Shown: positions 30,310 to 43,429, numbered from the stretch's first letter. The stretch: 64,000 nt of DNA from Cristatella mucedo (GCA_009760855.2 WPIO01000032.1:843501-907500), one strand, 5' to 3'. Made by a program: numbers and translations. Notes: a model not told the origin generated them from the sequence alone.

Positions 30310-33300
30310 ATGAGCCGGCTAGCGTACGCTGGCCTCGTGTCAGTGTGGCTCGCCACGAGCGTAGCAGCAGCACAGCCGCAAGATGGTAGTGCCGTCGATG
30401 CGACGCCCGGTGCTACGGCAAATTTCGGAGTCTGTCTGCTGCAGTTCAAGCGAGCGGTAGTCAACGGATGCTACGCTTCTCTGAATCTCAGCAGGACTGC
30501 TTTTGGACCGAGTGAGTTCATAGAGAAGCACGGGCTGACTTCCGTTTTCTCATCAGACGGTAAGTTCGCGTCTGGCATCCGGAGATCGCGTGCTGCATGT
30601 ACAGGTACCGCAACCGCCGCCACTCCATTTTACTCTGCCCACGCGTCCTTTAGCTGACAGGAAGTTAAGGGCCTTGAGCGCAGGCTCGTTGCTCGCGGAA
30701 CCCGGAACTAAGGAGCTGAAGACCTACGCCCGACTGCAAAGCCGAAACGCCTTGGGAGACTTGTGCAACTTGGCTCGGTACTGGGCAAGTGCTGATACGA
30801 CGGTGCGTGAGAGCGGCCTAAACTGCGTCGCTGGCCTTCTCGGCGGGGAACGCTTAACGGCTTGCTACTATGACGGCGGCAGCATTCAAGATCTAGCCTT
30901 CCTAACAGACAGCGTGAGACACATGTGGACAGCATACTTCCAAGCGTGTAGCAGGCATTCTGTAAGTGCGTATACGTCCGAGCGACAAAACTCGCTGATG
31001 CTGACGCTGTTGATATACGTCCGAGTGACAATGCTCGCTGATGCAGCAGCCAGCTTAGCGTCACAAAATTCCAAATATAGTGCACAGGACGCTTAGGATG
31101 TTGTCTTCTACTTCTTTTGTTTCATCTGCACTTTGACTGCACCGTGACACGATGTGGCGCTCAGCTATGGGGTGTGTCGGCTAGACTAGCGTCCACTTGG
31201 CACCTAATTATGCCTACTCGCGGCGGCTTTGGGTATTTTTTAAGCATTACTGATGGTAATTTCGCATTGTGGTGCGTTATTTGACTGCTGCGTGCGTAAT
31301 CATTTGCATTTGTGGTCTGTCCCTTAAGATTTCTTAATCGGGAGGTCTTATCGGGAGGTCGTGGTGGAAATGGTGCTCTGGCCACTCTTGTAAGCACCTG
31401 TAGTTAATGTATCTCCGTCAGTAACTCCACAAAGTCATAAAGACCATGTGGGCGTTACGCAGGAGAGTTTTTTATAGCGCACTCACAGCCTAAGCGGCTT
31501 TCGGTACACATTCGGTAGCCAACAGACTTCGTCTCACGCAACAAAGAGAAAGTGGGAAGCATAGCAGAGTTAGGAGAGCAGTTGAGGTAGTGAGTAGCAT
31601 AGAAGTAGCAGTTCAGGACCGCTGAAAAAGATGTGCCATAGTCGGCAGTTGGAGAGTAGATGTCGTTGCGTAAGAATTGTGGAAGCGAGTTCCACAGTCT
31701 AGGATCTGCATAGCTAAAGCTTCTGTTGCAGCGCCACAGCTGAGCATTAACCTCAGGTCACTCGCACCTCCCAGGAACTCGCGAAGAAATTGCTCTGCAA
31801 CAAGCTACAGCGTTACTTTGACCAGCGCATCATATTTTAGCAGCAGAAAACCGTCGTTGGTGCAATTTATCAGTTGCTGCGAAGCATTTCAGCTTACAGA
31901 CTGCTCTCCTACGACCTTCACATTAGCTGGCCAGTGAATTGCCTGTGAATCGCCCGAGTCGCTGGCCAGTTAATTGTGCATCGTTTCTTTACCTGCCGAT
32001 CGTAAATTTCTAGCAAAGCGCACCTCCCTTCAAGCCGCACAATCCCTACTAGCCAGCTATCTAATTTGATGTCATGAAGTAGATGAGAGATACAAGTAAG
32101 TCCAGCAAGAACCGTAAGGATGCCACTGTATTCTTGTAGACGGCAGCCTTTGGTGCCGTGAGGCAGCCAAATATTACACGATATCACCGCTGCCGGTATT
32201 GTTTTTTTTTTATTAATTAGAAGCAAAGAATGCAAAAGTTTTTCTTTCAGAGGAAAAAACTATCAAGTAAGAGCTCCACAAAATATATGTAAGGGGCAAT
32301 GTGTTAAATGTTTTTTTTTTATAAATATATTGTACCGGGTGCCATTACAATATCATTAAATCTTATTTTCCAATTCAGCAAGATATATATTATTGCAACA
32401 CTAATGTGAATGCTTAGTTTTTAAGTTTTTACAAGACTTCCCGAGACGGACCGAATCGTGCGGATCACCAACTGCTTAGTATGTATGCGGTAGACGTCAT
32501 TCTGTAATGACTCTTCGATGAAAACGACCAAGTATAGTATTTTCTGCGATTACAACTACAGCGTATTGTATTTTTTATATGAAAAGGGAAATGCATTTAC
32601 TTTTGCTTTTAGAATTGGAAAAACAATAACAACAGTATTATACGGAGACCTGATTAAGCAGAAATGCTAGGAAATCGAACCGTGTGGAAATGCCTTATTT
32701 TCCGTGTGCCTCTGCTGCATTTTGAACCGTTCGCTGGTAGATATTGTGATTAAGCATTCGTTTTTGAGTAAATCAGCGTTACGCACATATATTCACCCGC
32801 TCGTGCTATTTTTGAACACCTTACGGGGTTGTTGTAGATGTATCAGTGCTGGCAGAATGCATCACTTGTCTGCGGACTGCTAGGTTTACACGTCGACGGC
32901 TCGGACGTGTGTTTTGACGCTCGCCTACTTGGCTCGGTATTTATCAACGCCAGAACTTTTGCTAAGATGTGATGCATCAGCACCTCAGGGCCTAGCATCA
33001 TCTCAGTCTCCAGCCTCGGCTTTATAAATTATTTTAGAAACCATTCATAACGCGATTGCTAGATGTGCCGTTTAAGAATTTTAAAGGTTGTGACGGTTCG
33101 GTACTGCTTCACAGCTGCCGCGTCACCGCGGAGTCGCCGTTGAGAGCTAGGAAAATCCATTACAACATCCCTTAGTAGCCGATAATAGGCCTCCACTGAG
33201 AGAACTACGAACGCCGATAGATGCTAAGCTTGACCGCCACCCACCATCGGATGCGCCGCCGCTAACTGGTGTGACATGAAAGCGGTCCATAATAGCGACT

Positions 33301-33804
33301 TCTTGTTATTAGCTGTGAGGCATTAGCGCCAATGGCTTCGCGAAGCCGGTGTGCGGCTGTGGCTATCGTTAGCTTGCCTTTAGGTGGCGATCGTTAAATT
33401 CAGCATCAGCTGGTGGTGGCGTTTAATTCTAGATGCTCGAATGTTCGACGCAAATCTTAAAGTGGTGCAGTGGTAAGGCCGACGTGAGCGAGAGAGAACT
33501 CGTCTTCACATTCAATCGGGAAAGCGAGACAGCATTCACTTCAGCCTATAACCTAAGCATTGAGGTCGCTCTCGGGATTTGTGAGGAAATTGACCGTTGC
33601 TACGCCGCCGATAAGGTAATAGCAGCAGCAAGAACCTCGCTCTCGGTCCTTCACGCATGTTTCGTCCATAGCCTTTCAGCTGAGTCCATTGTGGGCTCCA
33701 GGCAGTTACATCAAGGGGTCCTCAATCAGCAAGGCGCCGCTGAACTCTTGCTGAGTCGGTGCTCCATTAGTGCTTACGTCATCCCCCTAACATCATCCCC
33801 CTAA
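30310..33804 (+). CDS. secreted cysteine-rich orphan protein, 3 exons, 309 aa
   Basis: Exons 30310-30559, 30654-30961 and 33433-33804, with donors GTAAGT/GTAAGT and acceptors CCTTTAG and TTAATTCTAG. Phases 1 and 0 match exactly and give 309 residues plus stop. AATAAA follows 9 bp after the stop. The start gives a good signal peptide (MSRLAYAGLVSVWLATSVAAA, cleaved before QPQDG). Twelve cysteines are spread through the mature chain (2, 4 and 6 per exon), starting at Cys42 and Cys54, with an N-glycosylation sequon NLS at 59-61. The chain looks mostly helical. Intron 1 is 94 bp; intron 2 is 2,471 bp and holds an antisense LINE family B copy. Exon composition is GC-rich compared with the surroundings. 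No family recognised; a role outside the cell is inferred from the signal peptide only. Confidence 0.72.
30968..31050. repeat. short tandem duplication at the start of intron 2
   Basis: About 43 bp beginning TATACGTCCGAG and ending near CTCGCTGATG occurs twice in a row (30971 and 31014) with a few mismatches, directly after the exon 2 donor. The exon 2 frame stays open through both copies, so a longer unspliced form is possible. Confidence 0.6.
31404..31775 (-). mobile_element. LINE family B 3' end, inside an intron
   Basis: Reverse-strand copy starting from the tail (ATGTATCTCCGTC on the plus strand). It extends back through the C-terminal RT region, whose minus-strand frame contains PTFSLLRETKSVGYRM-type sequence as in the 45830 copy. 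Lies antisense in intron 2 of the secreted-protein gene. Confidence 0.7.
31776..33432. other. rest of intron 2; no feature recognised
   Basis: The first 450 bp may be further LINE sequence (open minus-strand frame 31918-32235 without a known motif). The remainder is ordinary intronic-looking DNA, turning GC-richer towards the exon at 33433. Confidence 0.4.
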
Positions 33805-33812
33805 CGTCATTT

Positions 33813-33818
33813 AATAAA
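33813..33818 (+). terminator. poly(A) signal AATAAA
   Basis: Nine bp downstream of the stop codon at 33802-33804. Supports this as the last exon of the secreted-protein gene. Confidence 0.6.
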
Positions 33819-33819
33819 G

Positions 33820-35737
33820 GACTCACTTTAGGCTGCTGTTATGCTGGGAATCCCAGTTCAAAGAATTAAGTTTTCTAATTAATCGTGCCGAATAGTCAAA
33901 AGAATACATTGGTCCATGGCCACTTCGTAATTTAACTTTTGCGGCTTCACTCTATCGCCGTTCTCTCAAATACATTCATTACAAAGTTTATCGAGATAGT
34001 CATAGTGATGCAGCGTTCGTTCTGTTGTCTGATTTAATTATACACTACTGTATTAAAGTTAAGTTTACTGTACGTAGGAGCTGTATGCCTTTGTATTCAA
34101 GCACCCCAGCAAATCTTTTAACGCCAGGTGCACTTGCTCGACCACAGGCGTTTGGGCAGAAACTTTGTTCCAAAACATTGGATGTGGTGAAACCAACCAA
34201 TCAGAGCGTGTTGCTCATTGATTTGCTATACTATCCACTTCCAATCCTCCCACTGATTGGCTGACCGTCGCACAAATTCGTTCACCTCGCATGCGTTTCT
34301 TCATCGTTACTCATCTGAAGCATCTTTGCTCTTGTGTTTACAATGAAGAAAGTGTCCTAATTCGCCCAAATTCGCTGACAGTGGCAGAGCTTCGAACTGA
34401 TTAGATAAACAGGGGAAATTAAAAGGTAACAAACATTGTGGATCTTGGGGCTTTCTCATAGGCATGGCAGGTTCACGGGTCTAGATAACGCTGTATTTAC
34501 GACCCTGGAGGCTGCAGTATAAAAACGAGTGCATGTGTGATGCGATGAGACTTTTACACTCCCGCTCACCGAAACTCACTCCTGACATTCGACCCTCTAA
34601 TAGAAGCCCATGCTGGCGTCAAACCACACACTCTCTCTCGAGTAATAGAACAAGTAATCAGCTTCCACAGTTGCTTGAAAGAGATACTGGACACAGTGTC
34701 TCTTGACACGATTTTCTAACTATTACGTCTTCACTCACCAATCACATCTATTAGAAAAATAAGCTCTCCATTTATTCAGTGTTATTGTCAATATCTAAAA
34801 CATTTTTCAAGATAATACTTGCTCAAAATCCATTTGTCGATACTGATTTTGATTCACTGATTTTGCTACTGGTTTAGGGCCACAGTCTATTTTGAAAGGT
34901 GATTCTCTGGTTGTGACAAAGCTGCATTTTCCAGGCCCCTAAATCCAGGTATTTGCGTTTAGTGCTGCATGTATATGAGGACCTCAACACTAGCAACTGC
35001 TTGGTACGTTTTTAGTTGAAATGAAATAGCAAAATTTACCATAGAATAATAATAATTCGTACTCTTTTGTTTATTATTTATTTAAGAATACAATAATTAA
35101 AGAGTTCTTTAACTGCCACTCCGATTTTGACGTTATTGAAGTTCGAAAGTACGTTCATCGAACGTTCAGTCATCAATTGACACCAACTATGGCCAATCAG
35201 ACTTGTTTAGCACTTGAAAAAGTAGAGGTATGTACAAGAGAATGCATTTTTCTGCAATCAGCTTGCCCTGCAGACTTTCCTGAGTTGTGTTTTTTAGGCA
35301 TGCATAAGGAAGGTGTGTAGTCCCGTATGGTGCGAACGACTGAGCCCCTTGTCTGAAGCAATTCTGTTTATACCGCGGTTGTTGTGCCGAAAGTCTGATA
35401 CTTCTGAGCAATTCAGTATATCCAGATTATGAAGCTTCTAGAGTTACATATGAATACAATAATGGAAAATACAAAATACAGATGAATACAACAATGGCCC
35501 CAGAAACAATAACTTTTCGGTAAGTTATCTACATACTGGCTACTATTCACGCGATTTTATCTGCATGGAATGACGTTTGTAGTTAAAGCAATTTTGAGAG
35601 GAATTTAAGCAGATAAAAAATATCATCTAACCCCAGTAAGCCAGTTTTTTCACACAAATTCGATTGACGTTATAGCTTTTTGATGCGCCCTAATGAGCTT
35701 TTTCTTCTTAATGGCAAGAGAAAGATATAGTTTTTGG
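33820..35737. other. spacer; one TATA-like promoter candidate
   Basis: No exon recognised. CCAAT-type motifs (CCAATCAG near 34197) and a TATAAAA at 34518-34524, in a locally GC-richer patch, are compatible with a promoter or an LTR, but no following coding exon was found. Confidence 0.3.
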
Positions 35738-36125
35738 TATTAATAATAATAATAATAATTCACTTGATAAAGCGCCCTCAGAGAACTCAATCTCTCTCTA
35801 GGCGCTTTGAATTTGCTGTAAAGTGAAATGCCATTGAATGGTAAGTAAAATCATGCTTGAAAAAAATAAACGAAATGAATAATATGGTTAGGGGTGACAT
35901 GCACAGGGTCAGCATGCAAATGTGGTTAGTGGCAGCATGCACAGTGTCAGCACCCATAAGCACATCAAGGACGAATCACAGGGACCCACTAAATTCTGTC
36001 CTAAATAGGTGTGTTTTTAGGTTCCTTTGAAATGTGGTCAGGTCAGGGGATGTTTTGACGCAGGTCGGGAGGGAGTTCCAGGCTTTAGAGCATATGAACT
36101 AAATGCACGGTCTCCAAAGTATTCA
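35738..36125 (-). mobile_element. LINE family A, short 3' copy
   Basis: Starts with (AAT)n and TTGATAAAGCGCCCTCAGAG. It covers the 3' untranslated region and the last 40 or so codons of the RT protein and stops near the complement of the GDRAFSSY motif. Close in sequence to the 12140-13308 copy. Confidence 0.85.
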
Positions 36126-37451
36126 AATAAGTGCATCACAAGAGCAAAGTATCAAAACACTCGTTTCTGTTTCAACAAAATTTCCGAAACTTTTGGAAAT
36201 TCTGGCTCTTTTTGACTCGGTTAAGGCGTGCATGGAATTCATTCGAGGTCAAAACCAGCTCGCACTTTAATTACTTGGGGTGCTAGATATTCGCTTTGAA
36301 AATAAATGATCCTCCGTATAAGCATAAAGGTGCAAAAAGTCTTCCACAACTTTGCTCACCAACCTGTAGACCATTGCCACTTCTGACTGTCCAGGTCAGG
36401 CTCTATATTTTCAATAGTTTCACTTAGTGATAATTTGTAAGTGAGCCGGGATTTCTATGGTAACTCTCAGCGGGGCTCAGTATCAGGTCGTGTGCCGAAT
36501 CGTGGTTATTGTGAGAAGAGTCAGACTGCTGATGTAGTGCCGATTTTCCACCCACTGGCGGCCAGGCCCAGGCTTTGAGTACTGTTTTGGAGACTGGAGT
36601 ATGGGTATTTGTGGAATATTTGTATCTGAGTTATCGCTAACCATCCGTAATAGCTAACCCTGCTGTAATCTGAAGCGCCCACTTCAATTGCAAACCGCTC
36701 TCATCACTAGCCCTTACTCCTACACTGGCTATCCTTCTGCTCAGTACTCCTAGTACAGTATCACCACGTCAGGTACCACATTCCCTTTTAGCTTCCATAG
36801 TAGCACAGGTCAGGACAGCAAGACTCAATTTGGATTGGCGTTGGCCACATAACAATATCAGGACACAGATTAATCAGTTGAATCTCATGAGGGAAACCAT
36901 ATTTGGAAAATCTGACACCACGTTTCACCTTGGTCATCAGTGAGCTCACTCTTCAGCAGACCACATGTCGCATTTCTGCATTTTGTAAAAAAAAGACCTG
37001 CGGAAGAGCATTGTCTTCCAGATTGTCCATTACCTAAACCCTTTCAGACTTTTTTTTCTCTTACTGATCGTCATTTTCCGTTTCCCACAATCAGTTTCTT
37101 CAGGACTGATATTACCAAATTTACCACTGCCAGAACTTTGTTCTGTACATTAACTTGTATAAATACCGCGAATCTATAGTTAATTTTATCGTATGAGTGA
37201 CTTCAGTCTTCCGTTTTGGTATTAATTTCTTTTGTCTGCTGATATCTCATGTTTCCGTAAAGTAAATAAGTAAAAATTGGCTTATTCTACGATCTAATTT
37301 ATTTACCATTAAAAGTGTCCTCTCAGCTATCATCCTTCAATTTATTTTACAGTAGAGAATTGACTGCTCCAGCACATGAAAGCATGCCAAACCAACTGAT
37401 TATGATGTGCTAGCAGCTGGCCCTTAAACATAGTCCCAAGGCCCCAGCCAC
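36126..37451. other. no recognisable feature
   Basis: Short open frames only. No exon, repeat or regulatory element could be supported. Confidence 0.4.
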
Positions 37452-37580
37452 CACTGATATTACTCACCGTCCAATCGCGTTTCCCTTTGCAGCAAAAGTA
37501 AAGCGGCTAGAAAAAGATTGAGTTCTCTGAGGGCGCTTTATCAAATGCACTGTAAATATTATTATTATTACCACTGAGGT
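37452..37580 (+). mobile_element. LINE family A tail fragment
   Basis: About 130 bp: CCAATCGCGTTTCCCTTTGC, then the GAGGGCGCTTTATCAAATG motif and ATT repeats. Severely 5'-truncated insertion. Confidence 0.75.
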
Positions 37581-38082
37581 TCATGTTAAGTTGTCACTCG
37601 TTTCTGTTGCAAAATAGGGAATCTGTAATCAGTTACCCTACGTAGTCCTTATAATGGCACCACTGTACTCGATTTAACTCAAACTTGGCTAAATAAAATA
37701 TTATTATATTAATTGAATACATTATTAATGAATAAATGTAGAAAAAAAGACCGATTTTGAAGTGGGTAAGCTTTGATTAAATTGCCCTGTTAAGACTGAA
37801 CTGAATCAGCCTAAATAAATCCCCTAGAGAAAGCCTGATGATGCATGTAAAGCTTGTATAATTCCCAAGATTGAATGCTGCTTAAGCATGAAAGAGACAG
37901 TGACAAGTGTATTATTAGAAGAGATCTTGTTTGCTCATTGACAGAAAGTTTAATCTCTTCAAAATATTTATTTTGAAACCTTAAAGTACTTAAATGAAAT
38001 TAAATGCAGCTGGATTTTGGTCTTCAGCTCCTTCCAATGATCACTAATTGCTACAACTAAAATTTACATGAGCTCCTATATC
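37581..38082. other. no recognisable feature
   Basis: AT-rich 3' flank of the minus-strand gene ending at 38083. No clear poly(A) signal close to the stop was seen. Confidence 0.35.
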
Positions 38083-38813
38083 TCATTCGACTAAATTCTT
38101 GTACCCAGCTAAAACTAAAAAGGCTGAAATCAGAAAGAATGAAGGCTTAGTTTTTAGTGCCAGAGAGAGCTTCTCTGCTGGACCCCATGGTCCTTGAGTA
38201 GCATATACTGACGATGCTTGGGTACTAGATTTAATATTCCAAGTTAATATTGTAGCAATTTTTTCAGGGGATGCAGCTGTGGCTGCAATATTTTTCAAAG
38301 ATGCGTTATCAATGTCAGGCATAGGAGTATTTAGTTGAACAGCCTTTGTCGTCAGCTGAGTTAGCAACGACCTTGTCGTTGGTTGGGGTGTCTGTACCGT
38401 AGTAGGTAGCTCTAAAGAAGACAGTGACGTAAGAGATAGTGTAACACTTTTTGAATTAGTCAAATCAGTGGCATTCACCACCATCAACTGCTTCACGCTT
38501 GTTCTTGTAGATAATGCAATCGACGAGCTTGACGCCTGCCGCAAGGTCAGAAGCGTAATAACAGTGGGCGAAAGGGCTTTCACGACCAGTTCACCAGCTG
38601 CAACGCATTTGATGGAGTCGTGCAAAATAAACATTCGCTTATCTTTTTCATAGCCATAAACATAAACAGACAAAAGTGCAATAACGTCTTACCAGATACG
38701 GTCGAACCGGATGTGAGTAGGTCGCACTGGACATGATATTTCTGTGTCATTAACATGACGATCTCTTTTATGGATGGGCAAGAATCCTCATTCGAGGGCT
38801 GGCTCAAGCACAT
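38083..38813 (-). CDS. cell-surface orphan protein, last two exons
   Basis: Minus-strand exons 38813-38693 (acceptor CCTATTCTTTATAG, donor GTAAGA, leaves in phase 1) and 38642-38083 (enters in phase 1 after a 50-bp intron). Joined, they read ...QKYHVQCDLLTSGSTVS then DKRMFILHDSIKCVAAGELV. A long Ser/Thr-rich stretch follows (SSSSIALSTRTS, LTSLSSLELPTTVQTPQPTT), and the chain ends with the hydrophobic tail SFFLISAFLVLAGYKNLVE. Such an end fits a GPI-anchor signal or a single membrane segment with a tiny cytoplasmic tail, and the Ser/Thr stretch fits an O-glycosylated stalk. Upstream exons probably lie at 41.9-44.6 kb. Family unknown. Confidence 0.55.
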
Positions 38814-41800
38814 CTATAAAGAATAGGCTGTCTAATACCTGGCCGTCCATTTTAGCTTAACAGAAGAAAGTGAAACATATCTGGCAGGTTAGAAAGCTCA
38901 AAAAGACAGCAGACAGAGACTGTAATCAAATTTCTGATTGTATTTCTTTACTTCCACTTTTAGATTTTCGTAGCTTAGTTTTCAGATAGAGTTAACTAAC
39001 ATCTGTCTCCTTAGATAGTCTCGACTTGATTCTGGCTTTATATTTGATTGAGAAGTAGTGTATTTTATAAGAAATAGCTTTCTGGGCTGCATACTTCCCG
39101 CAAGACGCTTGAACTGGATTGGTGCATCCGATAATGTGCAGTTTCACGTCAATAAATTAGTCATCCTGCTATACTACAAGAACTGCAGCCATGTGGTAGA
39201 TATAACCAAAAATAAAAAATGTCCCCTGTCACAGATGAAGACCTTTTTATTGGAATTGCTGAAGTACCGGTCTTGCCACCTACCTGTGGAAGTTCCTCAC
39301 ATGGAAACAAAAATTGGGTAAATTTTTGTAATCTTGCATTCATACCAAAAAGTTTGTATTATCCGATATCACTGCTAAGCTAAGATACCAAATATAAGAA
39401 ACTCTTTCATCAACCATAATTAAAAAATGTATTCACCATTTTGTAGGCTCCCTTCCTTCCTTATAGAGTCAAAAATTATTTTTAACTGACTAAAAGTAAA
39501 CTGAGATTCTGGAAAGACCTAACTTTCAGCATGAATACGTTATTGTTCAAATGCTGCTTATATTGCCAATCTAATTGGTTGGCATTTGTCCATATTATTA
39601 GGTATATCTAGCTGCTGTTAGTGGACGTCTAATCCTAAAAAGCGAAAAGAATTACCACAGCTGCTATTAAATACTGCTACTGTTTATTTCTTTGCTGCTT
39701 CTACTTTTCTCACTCGAGTAGTTTACAAAATATACACTTTACAAAAAGTAGATTAGCAGTGAGATCCTCAGTGTGTTTTATCTGCATTATAAACAACTAT
39801 GATTTGTATTGCTGACTTTAAAACAGTGCTTATAAGCACACGCTAAATGACTAAGCTGACCATTAATTAAAATTTCAGTATGGCTCACAGCTATGACGGT
39901 TCAAACATGGCAGCATTAATAACTACCTATAATTCAGACACGATTGTATCCGATAAACTACTTTTCTAAATTAAAGCGAGCTCAAAATAAATTAATCTTA
40001 AAAATGATGCAGCTGCCTTACATGATAAGGAAAGTTAAAAACTGCATCCCAGCATTACTGGTTACATAGTTCTTAATAACACACATTGCATTTCTTTTTA
40101 GTTATCTTTGGATGTGATTAAAAAATTTCCAACGTACAATAAGTACAATTAAATGCATGTAAGATTATATGTATTTTACCTTGATATTAGACACTTATCG
40201 CATTGCAACCCGATATAGTTAATGCAAAGCATGTCTATAGTAAAAGATTATTTTTACACAGAGTCCCACAGCAACTGAGGCTGCCTCAGGTCACTCTTTA
40301 TCTTGTCATAGCTGATTAACCATATTTAGCCACTGAAGGCCACAGATGCTGTAATACTTTGCCATTCACTGTTTCCGAGCTTCGGGAAAGAGAACGGTGG
40401 GATTTTTCCTCTACTGCCCTCGCCCAGCTTACGTTGTTCCAAAGATATGATCTTTCGTCACAGAATACACAAATCATGGATATTGGTGTAGCTAGAAACA
40501 CTGTTTGCATTTAGTACGTACACATTCGTTTACCTTATACACCGGTATTCAGAAGGATCAATTATGTACATATCAAAATGCTAGGATTTGAATTATTGTG
40601 CTTGGCGGTGAAGAACAAGTAGTCTCATTGGCTCAAGCGTTCTGGACCAGTAATCCAAAGGCTTCCGGTAGATTTCAGAGGGAGGAGAGGAGATAATCTG
40701 TTCGGTACTTGGTCCCACGACACAAATTTTCCCTTGGCTCAGTATTTTAAAAAAATTAACATTGTCTTATAGTTGATCTTCAAATTGAAGTCTTATTACG
40801 GGATATACCAAAAGAATACCAGAAAAATATATAAAAAGGATGCTTTAAATTTAATATTAGCACCGCAGCAGTGTAACATAAATGATTTCTATCTGATTGT
40901 TTGGGCTATTATATGACTGCTTATGTAGTAACGTGCCTGCAATCATACTTTATAAAAGTTCAGTCCATTTTTCAAATAAAAATAAGTGTGTTGTTTGTAT
41001 GTATTGATTTCCGAACATTTTGCAAAATGCATAACAAGAATAATTCGAGTTTCTGTGAATTAGTTTGAACGCATCTGCAGTTTAAAACGTAGGGAACACA
41101 AAAATCTATGCCATAACACAATTTCTGACGATCAATAGTGGGTTTAATCTAGAAAAGGAAAGTTGGCCTAATATTTGTCCCTGGTGCATTTAGTAAGCTG
41201 ATCAAATGTAGATCCCTTTTTTAGATACAAAAGATCTAGCTCGATATTTCTTTATTTAATCACTTCTTTTAAAAGTGCACAATTTTAAATTATCCATGCA
41301 TTTGAAATAAGTTGACTCCAGTAACTAATACATCAAACAGCTATCCCTCCTTAAGTTTCTTTGAAATTTATTGGCTACCGCTTTCGAGCAGAAAGCCACT
41401 ATGGGTTTGAGCGTGCAATATAGAGATCTCCTGCATAAGGCCATTGTTGCCTTTGTGGCATTTTGTAGTTACAGGCTAAGGACATTAAAATGCATTTTAT
41501 ACTATAGTAAAACCTCAGGGATAAACAATTTGGCTGGGTATTCAGAGTTCTGGTTTATGTATTAAAGTACGCTTATTGAGCAACTACGTCAGTCAAAATG
41601 GTAGGGTAACTTGAGAGGTAGTCATGTGATATTTCGTACCTCTTGTTGCAGATTAAATAACTAATTCCAGATCAATTTTCATATGCGCTTGATTGGTTTG
41701 CGTTCACAGCAGCATATTTTTTCGAAAAGTAATACTTGAGCATTGCAGCAGAGCGATTTAAGAGACACAGTATGCCAAACGTAACTTACCAAAACAGCAC

Positions 41801-41899
41801 TAGTGTTTTTACATAGTGCTTGAAAATCAGTTTCAAGATTTATAGATTCTTTTTTTCTGAGATCGCTTGATGTTAAAGATTTGAGGAAAACAGCTGAAA
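38814..41899. other. probable intron sequence of the minus-strand gene
   Basis: No long exon. A minus-strand candidate at about 40505-40432 ends at a GTAAGC donor, and another ends at a GTAGGT donor near 39292. Both are short and cannot be placed in frame with certainty. Confidence 0.3.
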
Positions 41900-42105
41900 T
41901 TCCAGTAAGGCATCTGTCACTAAAATTCTCGATGGCATCCTGAAGTGAAAAATAGCACTGATGCTGTTATCCAGAACACGTCTACATTGTCTGAACGTGC
42001 CGCAACTTGCTGCAAGCTCAGGCTGTTCAACTGCATCCAGAAATACTTCAATGTAATGTCCAAGCATTCCTTTAGTACTCGAATATGATGCATTGCTCTA
42101 CAATA
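41900..42105 (-). CDS. candidate exon, frame ambiguous
   Basis: Follows an acceptor-like GTGTATTGTAG. Two frames are open for 60-75 codons. One contains MLGHYIEVFLDAVEQPELAA, the other LKECLDITLKYFWMQLNSL. The second joins in phase 1 to the exon at 42337-42161 if the acceptor two bases further on is used. No strong donor was found at its 3' end. Confidence 0.3.
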
Positions 42106-42160
42106 CACTACATTACTCATCTCGTCTCAGGGGGCACAGACGAACAAGTGTTATCTTTAC

Positions 42161-42337
42161 GTTGCAGAGTTTTTCCGAAAACTGAAGTTGCTAGATTAGT
42201 GGATAAGAAAATCGACACTGATAGTATCTTTTTAAATCCAAATTCCAAGCACCGATTAATTGGTTCCGTCGTTTTTAGAATGGGCACGACCCCACTCGCA
42301 ATGAATGTCATACACTCAATCAAATATTCTCTCAAGA
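42161..42337 (-). CDS. candidate internal exon
   Basis: 177 nt between a strong acceptor (TATTTTCCTACAG) and a GTAAAG donor, phase 1 at both ends. Reads LREYLIECMTFIASGVVPIL, continues with EPINRCLEFGFKKILS and ends FGKTLQ. Two cysteines; no known motif. Probably part of the same minus-strand gene as 38083-38813. Confidence 0.42.
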
Positions 42338-42384
42338 CTGTAGGAAAATATTATAACCTATTTCTAGACTTCTGGTCGTGAATA

Positions 42385-43429
42385 TATCTGGCTCCGACTG
42401 CAGTTTGAGCCCGAAGTCTCATCCAGAATTATCTACAACTATCGCGACCTTACGTCCATTGATATTAACCCAACCCGCAAAAAAACCTTTCACATCTCTC
42501 ATGCTCAATACTCCTTCCGACCAGTTCTCAGCAGTGAAATGTTACAACACCTTGCTATCCGACGTCGTGCTTGAGTTTGCTCATCTGAAAAAGTACACTA
42601 CCCATCCTCCAAGATGGCCTCCGTTTACGTTCGACTTTAAATAAGCTTAGGCTTTAGCAAGCATGGAGAAAACATGGAGAAGATCAGCACTATTGGCAAA
42701 CAAGGATAATCGTGGATCATACTAACCTATCTTAGGAAATACAGAGCCCAGCTTTTGTAAAAGCGTAATCGAATCTAAGAAAAAAAATCAAAACGTTTTA
42801 ATGACGACAATCAAGCATCTTCCTTAACCGCTTCCAGGCTAGCAACCATTCTTCTGATTGCATGTTAGATTGAATCTCTAGGTACTACTAAAAAATGTAG
42901 ATACGATCGGAGATTGCTCTTCCATTGTAGCAATATCCACCCAGCCATTATCCAAAGTTGCAATAATCATCATCTGTAACCTTCTAGAGAAATCCTCTCC
43001 CACAGCTCATAGGAGCATCTAAATTTCCACATTCAAGCCCTTCAATAATGAATTTTCCTTACACTAATCTCATAGCCTAAGAAGACTATTAGTTTTCTGG
43101 TCCCCATACCTATGATTCTCCATCTTCCTACCTTGCATAGCTATGCTTCTGCACGAATAACTAACCCAATAACAATTTCCTAAACCTCAGGAATTGTTTC
43201 CTCACCTTTCACAAAAGATCTTTTCACAGTGGTCAATAAATAATAAAACAAAACAGAACGGAAATAACTTAAACAGCTAGCCAAAGCGTTGATACAAATG
43301 CCAATCAACTATTCGACGAGCCTCTAAAATACACCAGGGCGTTGATTTAATTTGACCGTCTGCTTGATTCACTTCTTTCACCTATTTTATAAAATACTCT
43401 CCCTCTAGCCGCTGTAATGGTCTAGCACC
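42385..43429. other. no recognisable feature
   Basis: AT-rich, likely intronic. The plus-strand frame 42378-42644 has no supporting signals. Confidence 0.4.

Noticed and set aside
30708-31085. 125-codon minus-strand frame opposite the secreted gene
   Set aside because: Antisense of exon 2 and its flank; no splice or start support.
40316-40510. Possible hormone-receptor (adhesion GPCR) type exon from YLWNNVSWARA
   Set aside because: The required cysteines are absent and the GTAAGC donor falls inside the motif.
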